The notes below the pieces were generated by a model. That model saw only the letters and a program-made list of their open reading frames with translations, ran no database searches and was not told where the DNA came from. Made by a program: the position numbers and the translations under genes. 64,000 nucleotides of DNA, from the NCBI GenBank assembly GCA_963789565.1, contig CAWBKX010000002.1, positions 806,001 through 870,000 of the forward strand, given 5' to 3'. Positions within the stretch are counted from its first letter, which is position 1. The number at the start of each line of letters is the position of its first letter. Of the stretch, positions 62,426 to 64,000 are shown one piece after another. The DNA is from CALAGB01 sp963789565 (GTDB taxonomy: Bacteria; Chloroflexota; Chloroflexia; Thermomicrobiales; Thermomicrobiaceae).

Positions 62426-62737
62426 CTATTTACCGATGTAGGCGAAGTGCTCCGTTGCAACCTGATGCCAGCGAGGCTTGCCTTCGGATTCGGTTGCCGC
62501 GTCGAGCTTTTCACGGGTGCGTTTGAACGCGTCAGTCTCGTGCCAGCGATGCCAATCGTCTTCGCTCTCCCAGAGACCAACGACTAATCGCATCCGCTCC
62601 TCATCGAACGGAATCAGCAGTGACATACCGACGAGTCCCGGCTGGTTAGCGGCCGCTTTGGATCTCTCCTCAAAGGCGTGATCCCAGGCCTTCTGCTCTC
62701 CGGTCTTGATGGTGGTCTCGGTGATGACGGCGCGCAT
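62426..62737 (-). CDS. Antibiotic biosynthesis monooxygenase-domain (ABM) small protein
   Basis: 103 residues. A single dimeric alpha/beta barrel: MRAVITETTIKTGEQKAWDH, GLVGMSLLIPFDEERMRLVVGLWESEDDWHRWHETDAFKRTREKL. This ABM/DABB fold includes heme-degrading, quinol and stress proteins. No family-specific active residues are clear. AAGGAAGG lies five to six bases before the ATG at 62737. Divergent from selD. Confidence 0.82.
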   Translation of the reverse strand: MRAVITETTIKTGEQKAWDHAFEERSKAAANQPGLVGMSLLIPFDEERMRLVVGLWESEDDWHRWHETDAFKRTREKLDAATESEGKPRWHQVATEHFAYIGK

Positions 62738-62865
62738 ATCGACCTTCCTTTCGCAATCAGATAGGTTTTGCGGCACGGCGCGCAGGCTCAACGTGGAGAG
62801 GCTGAACGGCGCACGACGTTCGTCGTCGGTCGCTGCACGCAACGTGCCAGAGAACCACGGGAAAT

Positions 62866-62894
62866 TTGACGCGTCATTCCGGGTTCCATAAGAT
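62866..62894 (+). promoter_or_regulatory. selD promoter
   Basis: TTGACG (62866-62871), 17-base spacer, TAAGAT (62889-62894). Start expected near 62901, before the upstream ATG at 62941, which supports the long reading of selD. Confidence 0.7.
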
Positions 62895-62940
62895 CTGAAG
62901 GCCCGCACTATTGCCGCGGGACCGAGAAAGGCACGATCTG

Positions 62941-63996
62941 ATGCAATCGCGTGACGAGATTCGACTCACCACGCTCGCGAGTTGCGCCGGCTGAGCATCT
63001 AAGATGGGCCCCGGGGCCCTGGCGCAGGTGCTGCGGCCGCTCTCACAACGACATGACGCCAACGTTCTGGTCGGACTTCAGACCAGCGACGACGCTGCCG
63101 TCTACCGTCTGAATGACGAGCAGGCACTTGTACAGACGGTCGATTTCTTCACGCCGGTGGTCGACGATCCCTATACCTACGGGGCCATCGCGGCAGCTAA
63201 TTCCATGAGCGACGTCTTCGCCATGGGTGGCGACGTTCTGATGGCGCTGAACATTGCCGCCTTCCCGGAGGATCTTCCCGAACACATCATCGCCCGCATC
63301 TTTGAGGGCGGCGCTGACAAAGCGGCCGAGGCGGGTATCGTCATCGCAGGTGGACATACCGTCACGGACGACGAGCCAAAGTACGGCCTGGTGGTCACGG
63401 GCACGATCCATCCGGATCGCATCCTGACCAAGGCGGGTGCCAAGCCTGGCGACAGACTGTATCTGACCAAGCCGATCGGTACCGGCGTCATCACGACCGC
63501 GCTAAAAGCGCAGGCGGCAAGCGCGGATCACGTCGACGGCGCAGTCACGTCGATGCTGCGGCTGAGCAATCGGGCCTCGCGACTGATGCGCGAGGTGGGG
63601 GTCAACGCGGCCACCGATATTACCGGATACGGACTCGTGGGTCACACGTTCGAAATGGTCGAGCGCAGCGGCGTCTGCATCCGAATTCACGCCTCGAGCG
63701 TGCCGTTGCTGGATGGCGCCGAGCAGTATGCGGTCGACGGGTATCTGCCCGGAGGCGCTGGCCGCAACGTGGCGTACTACACCACGCGCCAGAGCCCAAC
63801 CGTCACTATCGAGCCGGGTGTACCGCAGTCGATCCTCGATCTCATGTTCGACCCGGAAACCTCTGGTGGGCTGGTCATCTCAGTCGGCGCCGAGCGGGCC
63901 AGCGCACTTGAATTTGCCTTCGCCGACGCACGTGAGCCGCTCTGGCACATCGGCGACGTCGAGCCCGGCAGCGGTCTGATCGTGACGCCCGATTGA
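62941..63996 (+). CDS. selD: Selenide, water dikinase (selenophosphate synthetase), predicted selenoprotein with in-frame TGA
   Basis: 351 residues if the TGA at 62992-62994 is read as Sec. It makes selenophosphate, the selenium donor for Sec and 2-selenouridine, from selenide and ATP. From ATG 62941 (AAAGG upstream; consensus promoter 50 bases before) the reading is MQSRDEIRLTTLASCAG-Sec-ASKMGP, then continues in the same frame. The Sec is at residue 18 with Lys three residues later (USK to K21), the same spacing as E. coli Cys17 and Lys20. Later blocks LQTSDDAAVYRLND, YGAIAAANSMSDVFAMGGD, AGGHTVTDDEPKYGL, DITGYGLVGHTFEM and DPETSGGL are SelD hallmarks. The start at 63004 would delete the catalytic residue and is rejected. 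Confidence 0.92.
62992..63025 (+). promoter_or_regulatory. Candidate bacterial SECIS next to the selD TGA
   Basis: The TGA is followed after eleven bases by GGGCC (63006-63010), loop CCGG, GGCCC (63015-63019), a hairpin inside the coding sequence whose loop has G residues about 20 bases after the codon, in the range used by SelB. Also a plausible longer stem with GGCGC. Inferred, not proven. Confidence 0.55.
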
Positions 63997-64000
63997 GTGG

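Noticed and set aside
63004..63996. selD starting at the ATG at 63004
   Set aside because: It would remove the catalytic residue and has no SD; the same frame extends upstream through one TGA to a well-placed ATG with a promoter.

Overview
The window looks like chromosome of a GC-rich Chloroflexota bacterium close to the Thermomicrobia (inferred from gene content, not from a search). Pointers are a large secreted module that I associate with that phylum, DUF3090, an archaeal/eukaryotic-type ProS, archaeal-type Asd, many GTG starts with strong Shine-Dalgarno (SD) sequences, lipoprotein and twin-arginine signals, and long GC-driven antisense frames. I see no phage, transposase or CRISPR array. 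Five tRNA genes are scattered along the window and one tRNA-Ser/tRNA-Ser pair follows a tRNA-Arg.

Positions 1-7100 hold the aspartate-family block: an MMPL transporter end, an AttH/CrtC-like lipoprotein, metX and metY, then divergent hom and asd. metX has a consensus promoter, a SAM-I riboswitch with terminator and then a T-box with terminator in series. asd is preceded by a 25-codon Thr-rich leader peptide and an intrinsic terminator. Positions 7400-15000 carry larE, an orphan solute-binding lipoprotein, a flippase-like membrane protein, pnp and rpsO. Positions 15200-18910 hold ilvBNC behind a promoter, a leader ORF with 12 branched-chain codons in 15, and a terminator whose 5' arm can pair with the end of the leader ORF. 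Four RNA-level controls of amino-acid synthesis therefore lie within 18 kb.

Positions 18980-34500 are mixed: an MFS pump, tRNA-Arg/Ser/Ser, a small lower-GC patch of membrane proteins, proS, a HypE/SelD-like protein, a glycosidase lipoprotein, DUF3090, gamma-glutamyltransferase, class II aldolase, RNase Z and a PAP2 membrane enzyme. Positions 34900-38240 hold two head-to-head genes sharing a secreted module. One is intact with a phosphoesterase domain; the other has an Excalibur tail and is broken by a Trp-to-TGA change and a 1-nt shift. Positions 38300-43000 hold a MetE-like enzyme and an aromatic-ring set (PobA-like hydroxylase, carboxymuconolactone-decarboxylase-like protein, extradiol dioxygenase, RidA). 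Positions 43300-46210 hold a NrtR-type regulator, nadA and a PHP phosphoesterase.

Positions 46300-57200 are envelope-glycan genes: glycosyltransferases (one frameshifted), two zinc-ribbon methyltransferases, flippase-like and SH3-lipoprotein genes in an overlapping operon, and a second gamma-glutamyltransferase. Positions 57290-64000 hold groESL behind a perfect CIRCE, an aminotransferase, a NIF3-like protein, a small monooxygenase-fold protein and selD. selD is best read from an upstream ATG through an in-frame TGA that falls exactly on the catalytic Cys/Sec position, so the selenophosphate synthetase is itself predicted to be a selenoprotein.
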